Shown: piece after piece, positions 6,950-15,370 of the stretch
How the letters are laid out: each line of letters starts with the position of its first letter
How positions within the stretch are numbered: the stretch's first letter is position 1
Assembly: GCA_021835105.1 (NCBI GenBank)
Contig: JAKBQS010000007.1
Location: 1-23,915, forward strand
Source of the DNA: Microcaldota archaeon
GTDB lineage: Archaea; Micrarchaeota; Micrarchaeia; Micrarchaeales; CABMGC01
Direction: 5' to 3'
Length of the DNA: 23,915 nt
Notes under the pieces: model-generated
The model's input: only the letters and a program-made list of their open reading frames with translations
The model's database searches: none
Told to the model about the DNA's origin: nothing
Program-made: the position numbers and the translations under genes

Positions 6950-8074
6950 ATGAAGATAGCTTTCGTTTATGATGTTCCCTATCCATGGCATGTAGGCGGC
7001 ATAGAGATGGGGAACTATAACGAAGCGAAAGAGCTTGCAAAGGAGAATGAAGTACACTTTTTTACAATGCAATGGCCCGGGATGGAGAGGGAGTTTGAAA
7101 GGGATGGGATAAGGTACCATGCATTCCACAGGGTAAATGACAGCAAGATATACAGGCATGGAAGACGATCAATAAGAGAGGCGATTATATTTTCACTGTC
7201 GATGGCAAGATTATTCACCAGGAGATTCGACGTAATAATAGCCAACCATTTCCCCATACTGCATTTGCCGCTTGTAAAGCTTTATTGCAGGCTTTATAAC
7301 TGCAAGCTTGTGATAGAGGTTGCCGAAGTATGGGAGCCCGGATACTGGATGAAGTATCTTAATTCAAATTCCGGCTTTCTTGCATACGTATACTCGCGAT
7401 TCCTAATTAGGGGTGCGGATCTTTACGTTGCTATATCATCCACTACAAAGAAAGAATTGAGGAAGATAGGCATAGACGGCTCAAGAATAAGGATTTTTAT
7501 ACCGATTGTGGACATGGATGAGATAAACTCTGTTGGGCATTCTAAGAAAAGAAAGCTCGTAATCTTCGCTGGGAGGCTGGTGAAGGAAAAGAGGCTTGAC
7601 GTATGGGTTAAGGTATTCGCAAAGGCTTATAGGAAGGACAAGAGCATCATGGGAGAGATAATAGGCATCGGCCCTGAGAGGGAGAAGATATTGGGCTTGA
7701 TTGGGGAGATGGGGCTTGGTAAGGCAATTAAGGTAACTAAGCCATTTGAGGATAAGCTCTCTTTGTACAGGAAGATGTCAGAGGCGTCGGCATTCATGAA
7801 TACCTCCGAGAGGGAAGGGCTGAGCATAGTTTCCATAGAGAGTGCGGCTCTGGGCACTCCAGTAGTTATACCGGATTATTCGCCGATACCGCCAGAGGTG
7901 CGGAGGTTGTGCATAATTGATAAAACAGAGAATCTGCATGCGCGCCTTCTTAAGGCGATTGAAGGCAAGGAAACGGCAAGATTGAAGCCTGCAAACATCA
8001 AAGGCTTCGCAGTCTCTAGTGTGCTGCCTTTTTACAGAAGGGAATTTGAGAGGCTTGGGCTGAAGAGCAGGTAA
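6950..8074 (+). CDS. GT4-family glycosyltransferase
   Basis: 374 aa, GT-B fold. The N-terminal Rossmann half opens with MKIAFVYDVPYPWHVGGIEM, with the glycine-rich acceptor loop usual for GT4. The C-terminal half has VIFAGRLVKEKRLD and the E-x7-E nucleotide-sugar motif EGLSIVSIE followed by SAALGTPVV. It should be a retaining enzyme at the cytoplasmic membrane face acting on a glycolipid or glycan. Donor and acceptor cannot be told. ATG 6950 lies 4 nt after the UbiA stop and begins the conserved strand; a longer in-frame start at 6920 would overlap the UbiA gene and is less likely. It is probably the last gene of the ubiX operon, although a functional link to quinones is not evident. Confidence 0.9.
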   Translation: MKIAFVYDVPYPWHVGGIEMGNYNEAKELAKENEVHFFTMQWPGMEREFERDGIRYHAFHRVNDSKIYRHGRRSIREAIIFSLSMARLFTRRFDVIIANHFPILHLPLVKLYCRLYNCKLVIEVAEVWEPGYWMKYLNSNSGFLAYVYSRFLIRGADLYVAISSTTKKELRKIGIDGSRIRIFIPIVDMDEINSVGHSKKRKLVIFAGRLVKEKRLDVWVKVFAKAYRKDKSIMGEIIGIGPEREKILGLIGEMGLGKAIKVTKPFEDKLSLYRKMSEASAFMNTSEREGLSIVSIESAALGTPVVIPDYSPIPPEVRRLCIIDKTENLHARLLKAIEGKETARLKPANIKGFAVSSVLPFYRREFERLGLKSR

Positions 8075-8079
8075 CTTTC

Positions 8080-9525
8080 TTACTGCAGTTTCTCATAACT
8101 CTCCGCTGCGCCAAGGGGAGTGAGCCGTATAAACCTGCCATTTCTGTGGAGTTCCTGGAGATTTGATGCGCCGCAGTAGCTCATTCCAGATCTTAATCCT
8201 CCTATAAGCTGTGTCACCACATCCTTTACCGATCCTATATGCGGGACCGAAGACTCGACACCTTCTGGGACTATCTGGGATATGTCTTCTGGATTTATAT
8301 CCATGTTATCGAGCTGTTTTCTGGAGATGTTCGCCCCGAGCGAAGCCATGCCGCGGTATGCTTTGTACTTTATTCCTTTTCGCTGTATGAAATAGCCCGG
8401 GCTTTCGTCAGTACCTGCAAATAAGCTGCCGATCATCACTGTTGAGGCGCCTCCGACAATCGCTTTTGTTACGTCTCCGGGATTGCGAATGCCCCCATCT
8501 GCTATTATGGGAATGCCTTCCTCGCGTGCCGCCTCCGCGCACCACATCACAGCGGTAAGCTGCGGAACTCCTGCGCCTGTAACCAGCCTTGTACTGCACG
8601 CGGCTCCTGGACCTATTCCAACCTTTACAGCATCTGCACCTGCAGCTATAAGATCCCTAGTTCCTTCAGGGGTTGCAACGTTGCCTACAACCAGCTGAAC
8701 TGACGGGAATTCCCTTTTTATTGCCTTTGCTGAAGCGATTACGCTTTCCGAATGCCCATGGGCAACGTCAAGGACAAGTACGTCGGCCTCTGCTTCAAGA
8801 AGCGCTTCTGTGCGCTCCATGTAATCGCCTTTTATTCCTATTGCTGCGCCTACGAGTAGACGCCCCTTGGAGTCTTTCGCAGCTATGTCGTGCTTCAAGA
8901 CCCGTTCTGCATCCTTTGCAGTTACAAGCCCTACAAGCCTGTCCTTTTGGTCCACTATGGGCAGTTTCTCCACCTTGTGCCTTGCAAGAAGCTCTGCGGC
9001 TTTGTCTATAGATATGCCTTTATTTCCCGTTATCAGCTTTTTGCGCGGAGTCATGAGATCCCTTACACGCTCGTTGCCTGCGGCAAATTTCATGTCCCTC
9101 CCGGAGAGTATTCCGATAAGTCTTCCTTTGTCATCAGTAACTATAAGCCCGCTAACACCATTCTTTTCTACAAGTTCGCGTGCTTCGCTTATGTTGCTTT
9201 CAGGTTTTATAGTATATGGATTTTCTATTAGGTACCCCTCTGCCCTCTTGGCTTTCATAACCTCTTCCTTCTGCCGCTCTATGTGCATAAAGCGGTGTAT
9301 TATGCCTATGCCGCCCAGCCGGGCTATGGATATTGCCATATGTGATTCAGTGACAGAGTCCATGTTTGCCGTGATTATAGGTATATTAAGTCCTATCTTT
9401 CTGGTTAGGCGTGTTCTTGTATCTGCATCTTTTCTTGATGCCACTTTTGACTTAAGCGGGAGGAGGAGAACATCACTGTAAGACAAACCGCCTGTAATCT
9501 TTTCGGTTTCTATTTTTGTTGCCAT
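8080..9525 (-). CDS. guaB: Inosine-5'-monophosphate dehydrogenase
   Basis: 481 aa, full length. It oxidises IMP to XMP with NAD+, the committed step of GMP synthesis. The (beta/alpha)8 catalytic core is split by a CBS pair at residues ~101-210. The catalytic loop [11 protein letters not shown] carries Cys310, and the downstream parts [18 protein letters not shown] and [12 protein letters not shown] match the flap and C-terminal active-site segments. ATG 9525 lies about 30 nt after a TATA-like CATATAATG on minus, so the leader is short. It is convergent with the GT4 gene, 5 bp between stops, and divergent from the PadR-type regulator. Confidence 0.98.
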   Translation of the reverse strand: MATKIETEKITGGLSYSDVLLLPLKSKVASRKDADTRTRLTRKIGLNIPIITANMDSVTESHMAISIARLGGIGIIHRFMHIERQKEEVMKAKRAEGYLIENPYTIKPESNISEARELVEKNGVSGLIVTDDKGRLIGILSGRDMKFAAGNERVRDLMTPRKKLITGNKGISIDKAAELLARHKVEKLPIVDQKDRLVGLVTAKDAERVLKHDIAAKDSKGRLLVGAAIGIKGDYMERTEALLEAEADVLVLDVAHGHSESVIASAKAIKREFPSVQLVVGNVATPEGTRDLIAAGADAVKVGIGPGAACSTRLVTGAGVPQLTAVMWCAEAAREEGIPIIADGGIRNPGDVTKAIVGGASTVMIGSLFAGTDESPGYFIQRKGIKYKAYRGMASLGANISRKQLDNMDINPEDISQIVPEGVESSVPHIGSVKDVVTQLIGGLRSGMSYCGASNLQELHRNGRFIRLTPLGAAESYEKLQ

Positions 9526-9550
9526 GCTACCATATGCCTTTTGTGAAAAA

Positions 9551-9560
9551 GCATTATATG
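9551..9560 (-). promoter_or_regulatory. TATA box of the IMP dehydrogenase gene
   Basis: On minus the sequence CATATAATGC lies 26-35 nt upstream of ATG 9525. That is the normal archaeal spacing for a transcript with a leader of only a few bases. It is the only strong TATA-like match on minus in this gap. Confidence 0.5.
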
Positions 9561-9600
9561 TTTTACTAATCGCATTGCTAAGGCGCCCACGCAGAGCAAA

Positions 9601-9610
9601 GCTTATAATA
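9601..9610 (+). promoter_or_regulatory. TATA box of the PadR-regulator/ABC exporter operon
   Basis: GCTTATAATA, with purine-rich AGCAAA just upstream as a possible BRE. The expected start of transcription about 25 nt downstream falls within the palindrome at 9625-9644. Confidence 0.5.
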
Positions 9611-9624
9611 CTTGCATGGGAATA

Positions 9625-9644
9625 TTAGTTTAACTTTAAACTAA
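9625..9644. promoter_or_regulatory. Perfect palindromic operator candidate
   Basis: TTAGTTTAACTTTAAACTAA is a perfect 9-bp inverted repeat with a 2-nt centre. It lies 15 nt after the TATA box and just before the PadR-type gene, over the expected transcription start. PadR-family dimers bind such AT-rich palindromes and often repress their own operon, so autoregulation is the natural reading. Binding itself is inferred. Confidence 0.65.
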
Positions 9645-9722
9645 CATAAGCAGTATGGTCGCATTATTGTGTCAACACATAAAAACCTTCAAAGAGTTGC
9701 GAGGAGGGCTGATTGCGAGTTT

Positions 9723-10067
9723 ATGGACTTGAAGATGCGCAGGAGAATAGTAAGCCTCGCCCTCAGGTTCATGATTCTGGAGAGAATAATGAAGGGGGAT
9801 GCGTACCCTTATGAGATCTTCAAATCTTTGTGCAGCAACAAAAGGCTGGCGGCACATTTCGAAAACGAAAAGAACGAGATAAAAAATATGGTATACAACA
9901 ATCTTTCCTCGCTTGAGAAAGGAGGTTACATTTCACAGAGGGCGTCATCTGGGAAAAAGGAGCATAGGAAGTATTATGTAATAACTCCAAAGGGCCGCGA
10001 AGCCGTTGATATAAAGATGAAGATGGTGCTTTCTTTCATAAAAGAACTGTATGAGGTAATTTCTTGA
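9723..10067 (+). CDS. PadR-like winged-helix transcriptional regulator
   Basis: 114 aa from ATG 9723; a GTG at 9669 would add 18 residues. The pattern MRRRIVSLALRFMILERIMKG then YPYEIFKSL matches the start of PadR proteins. The recognition-wing region NNLSSLEKGGYISQ with KKEHRKYYVITPKGREAV is typical of the winged helix, and a C-terminal helix (KMVLSFIKELYEVI) would form the dimer. I prefer ATG 9723 because the family begins near here and GAGGAGGG lies upstream at 9701, although at a long spacing (14 nt). It sits directly before a DrrA/DrrB-type exporter, the common PadR arrangement, and behind a perfect palindrome, so it probably represses its own operon until a ligand of the exporter binds. 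Confidence 0.85.
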   Translation: MDLKMRRRIVSLALRFMILERIMKGDAYPYEIFKSLCSNKRLAAHFENEKNEIKNMVYNNLSSLEKGGYISQRASSGKKEHRKYYVITPKGREAVDIKMKMVLSFIKELYEVIS

Positions 10068-10137
10068 GCGTGCAGAGGAATGCGATAGAAGAGCCAGACA
10101 GCGTAGCGAGAGAATTTAGTTAGTTTGCTGGTGGTGA

Positions 10138-11130
10138 ATGATGGTTGAAGAGTATGCAGTGAATATAGAAAACGTTGTCAAGAAATTTGGAGACTTCACT
10201 GCAGTAAACGGAGTGAATCTGAAGATAAGAAAAGGCGAGATATTTGGGCTTCTGGGACCGAATGGAGCTGGAAAGAGTACCACTATAAGCATGCTGCTTG
10301 GGCTCCTCCAGCCAACATCAGGAAGGATTTTGATAAATGGGGTGGACATGAGCGGGGATCCTGTGCAGGCAAGGACGCATATAGGAGTAGTGACGCAGGA
10401 GACCGTGGTTGAGCCTGAGCTTACGGCAGAGCAGAACCTCATGATATTTGGAAAGTTATACCATATACCCGGATCGGAGTTACAGGAGAGAATAGAATTT
10501 GCCCTGGAACTCTCAGACCTGGTCCAGTTCAGGAAAGCATATGCAGGAACATTCTCAGGAGGGATGAAGAGAAGATTGGAAGTGGCAAAATCGTTAATGC
10601 ATACGCCAGAGATAATACTGCTTGATGAGCCCACAACAGGGCTTGATGTGCAGAACAGGGCGCAGATATGGAACCTGCTTAGGGATATAAACAAGAAGCA
10701 GGGAGTTACGGTTCTTATGACAACGCAGTACCTTGAAGAGGCGGATCAGCTCTGCGACAGGATAGGGATAATAGACCATGGGAAGTTAATAGCGCTTGGA
10801 ACGCCAGATGAGCTTAGGAAGAACATGGGCCTCACAAACGTAATAGAGATAACTGCTGACAAAGAGGATCTTCAAAAGGTGGCAAGCATATTCAGAAAGG
10901 TTGGGCTGGAGCCTACCATACTTAACAGCAAGGTTACTGCACCGGGAGGAAGCGGGGCGACAAAGAAGATAGAATTGCTGCTATCTGCAATGTCTAGCGC
11001 AAAGATAAACGTGCGTAATGTAAGCATGCACGAACCGACAATAGATGACGTTTTCCTGAAACTTACAGGTTCTGAGGCAAGGGACACTTCGGGAGAATAC
11101 AAGGGAAGGCAGCTTTTTACAAGGAGGTAG
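10138..11130 (+). CDS. DrrA-type ABC exporter ATPase subunit
   Basis: 330 aa. Walker A GPNGAGKST (residues 40-48), signature FSGGMKRR (139-146), Walker B IILLDE (159-164) and D-loop TTGLD are all present. The switch position reads TTQYLEEADQLCD. Gln instead of His there is normal for the DrrA (daunorubicin-resistance) subfamily, so it is not a defect. Residues ~225-330 form the usual C-terminal accessory domain. It would power export by the permease encoded next. GGTGGTGA leads directly into ATGATG; either ATG (10138 or 10141) could start. Substrate is unknown; lipids, drugs and surface components are possibilities for this family. Confidence 0.95.
   Translation: MMVEEYAVNIENVVKKFGDFTAVNGVNLKIRKGEIFGLLGPNGAGKSTTISMLLGLLQPTSGRILINGVDMSGDPVQARTHIGVVTQETVVEPELTAEQNLMIFGKLYHIPGSELQERIEFALELSDLVQFRKAYAGTFSGGMKRRLEVAKSLMHTPEIILLDEPTTGLDVQNRAQIWNLLRDINKKQGVTVLMTTQYLEEADQLCDRIGIIDHGKLIALGTPDELRKNMGLTNVIEITADKEDLQKVASIFRKVGLEPTILNSKVTAPGGSGATKKIELLLSAMSSAKINVRNVSMHEPTIDDVFLKLTGSEARDTSGEYKGRQLFTRR
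11121..11128 (+). promoter_or_regulatory. Strong Shine-Dalgarno of the ABC permease gene
   Basis: AAGGAGGT is a complete match to the archaeal anti-Shine-Dalgarno and lies 8 nt before ATG 11137. It overlaps the end of the ATPase gene. It is the strongest ribosome-binding site I see in the window and suggests tight co-translation of the two exporter subunits. Confidence 0.8.
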
Positions 11131-11136
11131 ATAAAA

Positions 11137-12243
11137 ATGGGAATCATAAACGATGCATATACCTTATACTACCGAGAGATGCTGATATTCAAGAAAAACA
11201 TAGCAATGAATACGGTAAGGTCTGTTACATTTCCGCTCCTCTTTGTACTGCTTCTTGGAAGCTTCGGCAGCTCTCCAAAAAATGTTCCTGCGGTAGTCGT
11301 GAATTATGCTCCTGGGCCAGCATCCCTCAGATTTATAAACGCACTGCAGAGCGGCAGCAGCGTGATTATAGTCTCTCAGACTAACCAGCAGGAGGCAATG
11401 AGCATGCTTTCAGATGGCTCTGTGGCAGGGGTTGTAGTGATACCTAGCGGTTTCTCGACTAGTTACGGTTCACATTCCCAGATACAAGTGTATCTGGACA
11501 ATTCGCAGCCACAATCAGCAGCAGTGCTTAATGAGCAGGTCAATGCTGCCGCATCGGAATTCGGTGCTTCTGCGCTTAATGAGCCCCCGATATCAGTTGT
11601 AACAAACTACGCATACGGCGCAAGCAGCAACTATATAAGTTTTGTCGTAGGCGGGATACTGGTAATGGTAGCTTCATTCGGGGCTATATTCAGCGCCGGG
11701 TTTACAATGATTGGTGACAGGCAGCTCGGCAATCTAAAGGCATTCCTTACAACACCAATAAACAACTTCTCGGTGTTGCTGAGCAAGATAGCTTACGGCA
11801 CTTTCCAGTCTGCATTCTCCGCGTATGTGGGATTGGCAATAGGGCTGCTTTATGGAGCAACGATAGCGGCAGGCCTTGTGGGGTTTGTGGAACTGCTATG
11901 GATTATCCTTTTGGTAGGTTTGGGATTTGGTGCGTTGGCAATAGCCCTGGCAACCAGGGCAAGGGATCAGCAGACATATGCGCTGATAGGCCAGACGCTT
12001 GCTTTGCCATTATCCTTCCTTGGAGGTGCGTTTGTCCCAGTTACCCTACTCCCAAAGGTGCTCTTGCCCGTAGTTGAGATGGATCCTTTAACGTACGCAG
12101 TAAATGCGGTTCGGGACATAATGATAAAGGGCTTTCTACCATTACCAACGCTGATATCGACTTCTGCGATACTTCTGTTCTTTGCTCTAATGATGTCCGC
12201 ATTGGCATTTATGTTATTTAGGGATACGAGCAAGCAAATATGA
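11137..12243 (+). CDS. ABC-2 type exporter permease (DrrB-like)
   Basis: 368 aa. One N-terminal membrane segment (NTVRSVTFPLLFVLLLGSFG) is followed by an extracytoplasmic region of about 130 residues. Five to six membrane helices then start at FVVGGILVMVASFGAIFSAG. The cytoplasmic loop GDRQLGNLKAFLTTPINN is the hallmark ABC-2 coupling segment. The large N-terminal outer domain is typical of the YhgE/DrrB-like members that move hydrophobic substrates or surface molecules. It lies 6 nt after the ATPase gene and is followed 21 nt later by a secreted CARDB-like protein, so the three are probably one export unit. Confidence 0.92.
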   Translation: MGIINDAYTLYYREMLIFKKNIAMNTVRSVTFPLLFVLLLGSFGSSPKNVPAVVVNYAPGPASLRFINALQSGSSVIIVSQTNQQEAMSMLSDGSVAGVVVIPSGFSTSYGSHSQIQVYLDNSQPQSAAVLNEQVNAAASEFGASALNEPPISVVTNYAYGASSNYISFVVGGILVMVASFGAIFSAGFTMIGDRQLGNLKAFLTTPINNFSVLLSKIAYGTFQSAFSAYVGLAIGLLYGATIAAGLVGFVELLWIILLVGLGFGALAIALATRARDQQTYALIGQTLALPLSFLGGAFVPVTLLPKVLLPVVEMDPLTYAVNAVRDIMIKGFLPLPTLISTSAILLFFALMMSALAFMLFRDTSKQI

Positions 12244-12264
12244 TTCTTGATAATAGGTGTAAAA

Positions 12265-13491
12265 ATGAAAATACAAGCAGTCTTTTTGGCTCTGGCCATC
12301 ATGGCTTTAGTTAGCGGCGTTGCCAGTGCGCAATATGCTAATGCGGTATCGCTGACAAATGTATCTGTCTCTCCAAATCCAGTAATAGCAGGGGGGAGCG
12401 CTACGATAAGATTCCAGTTGTACAATACCTACAACTACTGGCTTTACGGAACAACCCTACAGCCGACAGGCAGTTATCCAATCCTGAATGTCTCGCCATT
12501 GAACAGCAATACCATAGGCATGCTGAATCCTGGATTAAATGCAAAGTATTACAATTATACAATAGCAATACCAAACACAACGCCCTCTGGCACATATACG
12601 CTCACACTTACAGCCACGTATATGCTTTACTCTACGCAAGCGACTGAGATAGCGTCATCGTCAATGCCTGTAAGCTTCTACGTGCAGGGAAACCCAGCAA
12701 TAACCGTGCAGGCATCAAATCCTCAGCCTGCCACACTGTATACGGGATACAACCAGAGTCTAAGCCTCTCAATTCAGAATACAGGTTATGGCACAGCAAG
12801 GAATGTCAGCGTAGCGGTTAGCGGTTCGAGAGGTCTCAGTATACTAAGCTCTGTGAGATCTTTCTTTATATCGAACCTTACAAGGGGTTCGGCGGAGGTT
12901 GAACCAATACTGATATCCGCAAATGGTACGGATAATACGTATCTTATTGTGAACACCACCTATTACTCTGCAAGACTCAACAGGCGCTTCACTAACACGC
13001 AGCGGATAAACATCTCAGTTGCACCTTCGGCACAGTTTGCAATAGCTTCTGAAGGCCCAAGCCCAGGCATAAGTGCAACTGACGTTCCAGTAAATTTCAG
13101 GATAACTAATACCGGAACAAGCCCTGCGCAAGAGTTGCAGCTGAATCTTGAGACACCGTATCCAATAACACCAGTCGCAAGTTCTGCGTACGTAAATGAA
13201 CTTCAGCCTGGCGCATCGACGAATGTCACCTTCTTTGTAAGTATAGATACCGCAGGAGTTCCTGGCAACTATCCTGTAACACTATATGAACAGTGGAAGC
13301 AACCAAGCGGCTCGGCCAGCCAGCAGTTTACAGGCTCAAGCAATTACTTCGTTGCCGTTGGAGAAACGAGTTCCGCAGAGAGCAAATATGAGACCTATGC
13401 CATAGAGATAGTAGTGGTCTTAGTAATAATCGCAATTATATACAGGAGACTCTCTAGTGGAAAGGGCAGAAAAACGCAAAAAAATAAATAA
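12265..13491 (+). CDS. Membrane-anchored surface protein with CARDB/COG1361-like repeats
   Basis: 408 aa from ATG 12265, chosen because AGGTG lies 5 nt before it and the Sec signal MKIQAVFLALAIMALVSG starts here; a TTG at 12247 would add six residues. After likely cleavage near ASAQ come about three Ig-like modules (~25-145, ~150-255, ~260-370) with the CARDB/NEW3 signature (SVSPNPVIAGGSATIRFQLYN; LSLSIQNTGYGTARNVSV; VPVNFRITNTGTSPAQELQL). It ends in a transmembrane helix (IEIVVVLVIIAIIY) and a basic tail. COG1361-type proteins of this design often sit beside archaeal ABC-2 exporters, as here. The role could be an outer-face accessory of the exporter or its cargo; both are inference. Several N-glycosylation sequons are present. 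Confidence 0.85.
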   Translation: MKIQAVFLALAIMALVSGVASAQYANAVSLTNVSVSPNPVIAGGSATIRFQLYNTYNYWLYGTTLQPTGSYPILNVSPLNSNTIGMLNPGLNAKYYNYTIAIPNTTPSGTYTLTLTATYMLYSTQATEIASSSMPVSFYVQGNPAITVQASNPQPATLYTGYNQSLSLSIQNTGYGTARNVSVAVSGSRGLSILSSVRSFFISNLTRGSAEVEPILISANGTDNTYLIVNTTYYSARLNRRFTNTQRINISVAPSAQFAIASEGPSPGISATDVPVNFRITNTGTSPAQELQLNLETPYPITPVASSAYVNELQPGASTNVTFFVSIDTAGVPGNYPVTLYEQWKQPSGSASQQFTGSSNYFVAVGETSSAESKYETYAIEIVVVLVIIAIIYRRLSSGKGRKTQKNK

Positions 13492-13539
13492 TAGATTGAA
13501 CCGATAGAGCAGGCAGAAATGCCGAATCTGGGGAAATAG

Positions 13540-14595
13540 TCATTTAGCGGAGGATAGCTTAGAATTGAGACGTTTTAATATTTTGTACTTCTCGAATTTC
13601 TCTATTCGAGCTCCTTCGACTATCTCTTCCATGGCTTTTATTACCGAATCGTATGTATCTGCGTTTATTGGAAATGGCGTGCCATCCTTACCGCCGAGAT
13701 TGTATGAGTATGCCACAGGATCCCTGAAGGATACCTGCTTATCGTATATCAGGCTCCCTATGAATGCGAGAGACCTTATAGTCGCCCTGCCTATACCGCG
13801 GGCCATGAGCAGATCTTCGAAACTGCTGGCTTCTATCTCTGATGCTTTTTTTATCAGATCTTTTCCGCGTGGTGAGATATCTATTTCTTTTACCTCGTGC
13901 CTACGTGCATATCTCCTTATTATCTCCACGTCTGAAGATTCATGCGCTATCTCGGCAGCATTATTCCTGAACCACTTATTATCCAGCGAGGTCAGATCCG
14001 CTGTGCTTAGATGCAGAGTTGATGATATTCCGGTATGAGGCTCTTCTGCGAATGAATCAGGATTTACCGAATCCCTTGACCACTGAAACCTCACCGCTTC
14101 GTTTGCCTCTCTTTGCATCCCCTGCTGAACTATGCACCAATTTTTTCCCTTTGAGAATACGAAAGAGTGGTGATATATACCAAAATCATCGTATATAAGA
14201 GCCGAATCAACCTTTGCAGCCATTCGGCTTATCTCAGTAAGCTTGGCTGATTCATCGTCGATCCCCAATCGCATAGCGCCTTCTCTTATATCAGAAGGGG
14301 TCTTTAACCCTGCCTTGCCCTTGCCTCCAGCTATCTGTACTTCGTCGCTTTCCTTGAGCGCTTCCTTTAACGCGCCCATTGTTACGGTAGTTGTACCGCT
14401 GCTGTGCCAATCGTAGCCTATCGCGCATGAAAGAGCCTGAAACCAGTTGCTATCGCTTAGTCTGCCAATGAAATCGTCTGCCCCAAATTCATCTATAATT
14501 ACTTCGGATATGGAACCTGCAAGCTGAACCATGCGCCAGAATAGCCACTTTGGGGCTTTTCCACCATGCAATGGCAGCGTAGTAATCTGCTTCAT
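13540..14595 (-). CDS. DUF763 (COG1415) protein with helix-hairpin-helix
   Basis: 351 aa. I recognise the DUF763 family from LHGGKAPKWLFWRM, the block WFQALSCAIGYDWHSSGTTT, GALKEAL, HHSFVFSKGKNWCIVQQGM and RDPVAYSYNLGGKDGTPFPI. The function is not established. A helix-hairpin-helix-like segment at ~258-286 (FEDLLMARGIGRATIRSLAF) resembles those of endonuclease III-type DNA repair proteins, and conserved His, Lys, Trp and Gln residues in the central block suggest a nuclease-like or nucleic-acid role, which is inference. It is the last gene after two KaiC-like ATPases, with a 39-bp gap that holds an inverted repeat, so it may have its own promoter. Confidence 0.9.
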   Translation of the reverse strand: MKQITTLPLHGGKAPKWLFWRMVQLAGSISEVIIDEFGADDFIGRLSDSNWFQALSCAIGYDWHSSGTTTVTMGALKEALKESDEVQIAGGKGKAGLKTPSDIREGAMRLGIDDESAKLTEISRMAAKVDSALIYDDFGIYHHSFVFSKGKNWCIVQQGMQREANEAVRFQWSRDSVNPDSFAEEPHTGISSTLHLSTADLTSLDNKWFRNNAAEIAHESSDVEIIRRYARRHEVKEIDISPRGKDLIKKASEIEASSFEDLLMARGIGRATIRSLAFIGSLIYDKQVSFRDPVAYSYNLGGKDGTPFPINADTYDSVIKAMEEIVEGARIEKFEKYKILKRLNSKLSSAK

Positions 14596-14599
14596 GCGG

Positions 14600-14621
14600 C
14601 TAATATTGAAAAGTATATTAG
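14600..14621. repeat. Inverted repeat upstream of the DUF763 gene
   Basis: CTAATAT and ATATTAG form a perfect 7-bp inverted repeat with an 8-nt spacer, ending 5 nt before the DUF763 ATG at 14595. It overlaps a plausible TATA (CTAATATAC on minus). It could be an operator, a leader hairpin, or an accident of AT-rich promoter sequence. Confidence 0.35.
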
Positions 14622-14634
14622 ATAAATCTGGTGG

Positions 14635-15339
14635 CTATTTGAATATATTGAAGCCTTTTGGAGTTATCTCGAACGGCATAGTCGACTTCACATGATCCGA
14701 GCGTCGCATCTTCACCACCGATATTACATACTGTGAGCTTCCAGACACATTTACCTTATTAAGCCATACCGTGCCATCAAACATGAATGTGCCAAAAAGA
14801 CCAGTAGTCTCTTCCGATACCATAGATGGCGTCTCAACTGTGATGAAGCTCGTTACACCGAGGTTCCTGAGGTTCTGGACCAGTAGTGCAACTGATCGCG
14901 TGAATATTCTGTCGCTATCCGCATACGGCCTTAGGCTGCTGATAGAATCTACCACCACTATCTGAGAATTATTCGATTTTGAATTTCTTGCTATCTGAGT
15001 TACGAACTTTTGCCAGTTTTCCGTTGATTTCAGTACTTCGGTTATGTCGTAGCTGTATACACCTATTGTATTTCTGCCCACGAGTTCGTCTATATCGTCA
15101 AATGCGCTGAACGCGCCGCCTGCATTTTCTAGAAGCGACGCCTTGCTCTCCTCGAGTGTTATGAAAGTACTTGGTATGTCTATTTTTGCGTTCCTGTACA
15201 ATGCTTCAAAGCATAGGAGGGTCTTCCCTGTGCCGGCATCTCCGGATATGAGAACCTGATTGTGCTTAGGTATTCCACCATATATAAGCTCATCGAGCCC
15301 ATTTATTCCAGTATTTACCCTTTCCAGTTCGTTTGACAT
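14635..15339 (-). CDS. Single-domain KaiC-like RecA-superfamily ATPase (second copy)
   Basis: 234 aa from ATG 15339; ATG 15351 would add four residues. Walker A is SGDAGTGKT (residues 32-40), the catalytic Glu pair lies in ITLEESKA (~60-67), and Walker B ends at Asp131 in IVVVDSISSL. The start VNTGINGLDELIYGGIP and the end MRRSDHVKSTMPFEITPKGF are standard for archaeal KaiC-like paralogues. There is only one KaiC domain and no fused sensor or HTH. Archaeal KaiC-like proteins act in signalling, motility and stress, and not as clocks unless shown. I prefer the 15339 start because GGTTGGTTATATG matches the start context of the CBS-HPF gene. It follows the first KaiC-like gene by about 30 nt in the same operon. 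Confidence 0.93.
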   Translation of the reverse strand: MSNELERVNTGINGLDELIYGGIPKHNQVLISGDAGTGKTLLCFEALYRNAKIDIPSTFITLEESKASLLENAGGAFSAFDDIDELVGRNTIGVYSYDITEVLKSTENWQKFVTQIARNSKSNNSQIVVVDSISSLRPYADSDRIFTRSVALLVQNLRNLGVTSFITVETPSMVSEETTGLFGTFMFDGTVWLNKVNVSGSSQYVISVVKMRRSDHVKSTMPFEITPKGFNIFK

Positions 15340-15370
15340 ATAACCAACCATGATTTATCTGATTAGACTC

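Noticed and set aside
8867..9481. 204-codon open frame on plus opposite IMP dehydrogenase
   Set aside because: Ser/Leu/Pro-rich antisense shadow of guaB with no ribosome site or recognisable domain.
10116..10694. 192-codon open frame on minus opposite the ABC ATPase
   Set aside because: Antisense to Walker A and signature coding sequence; no independent support.
10715..10760. ABC ATPase defect: Gln in place of the switch His
   Set aside because: TTQYLEEAD is the normal form in the DrrA subfamily.
13370..13491. COG1361-like protein as a substrate of the archaeosortase
   Set aside because: Its C-terminus has a membrane helix and basic tail but no PGF or similar signature before the helix, so a normal membrane anchor is the simpler reading.
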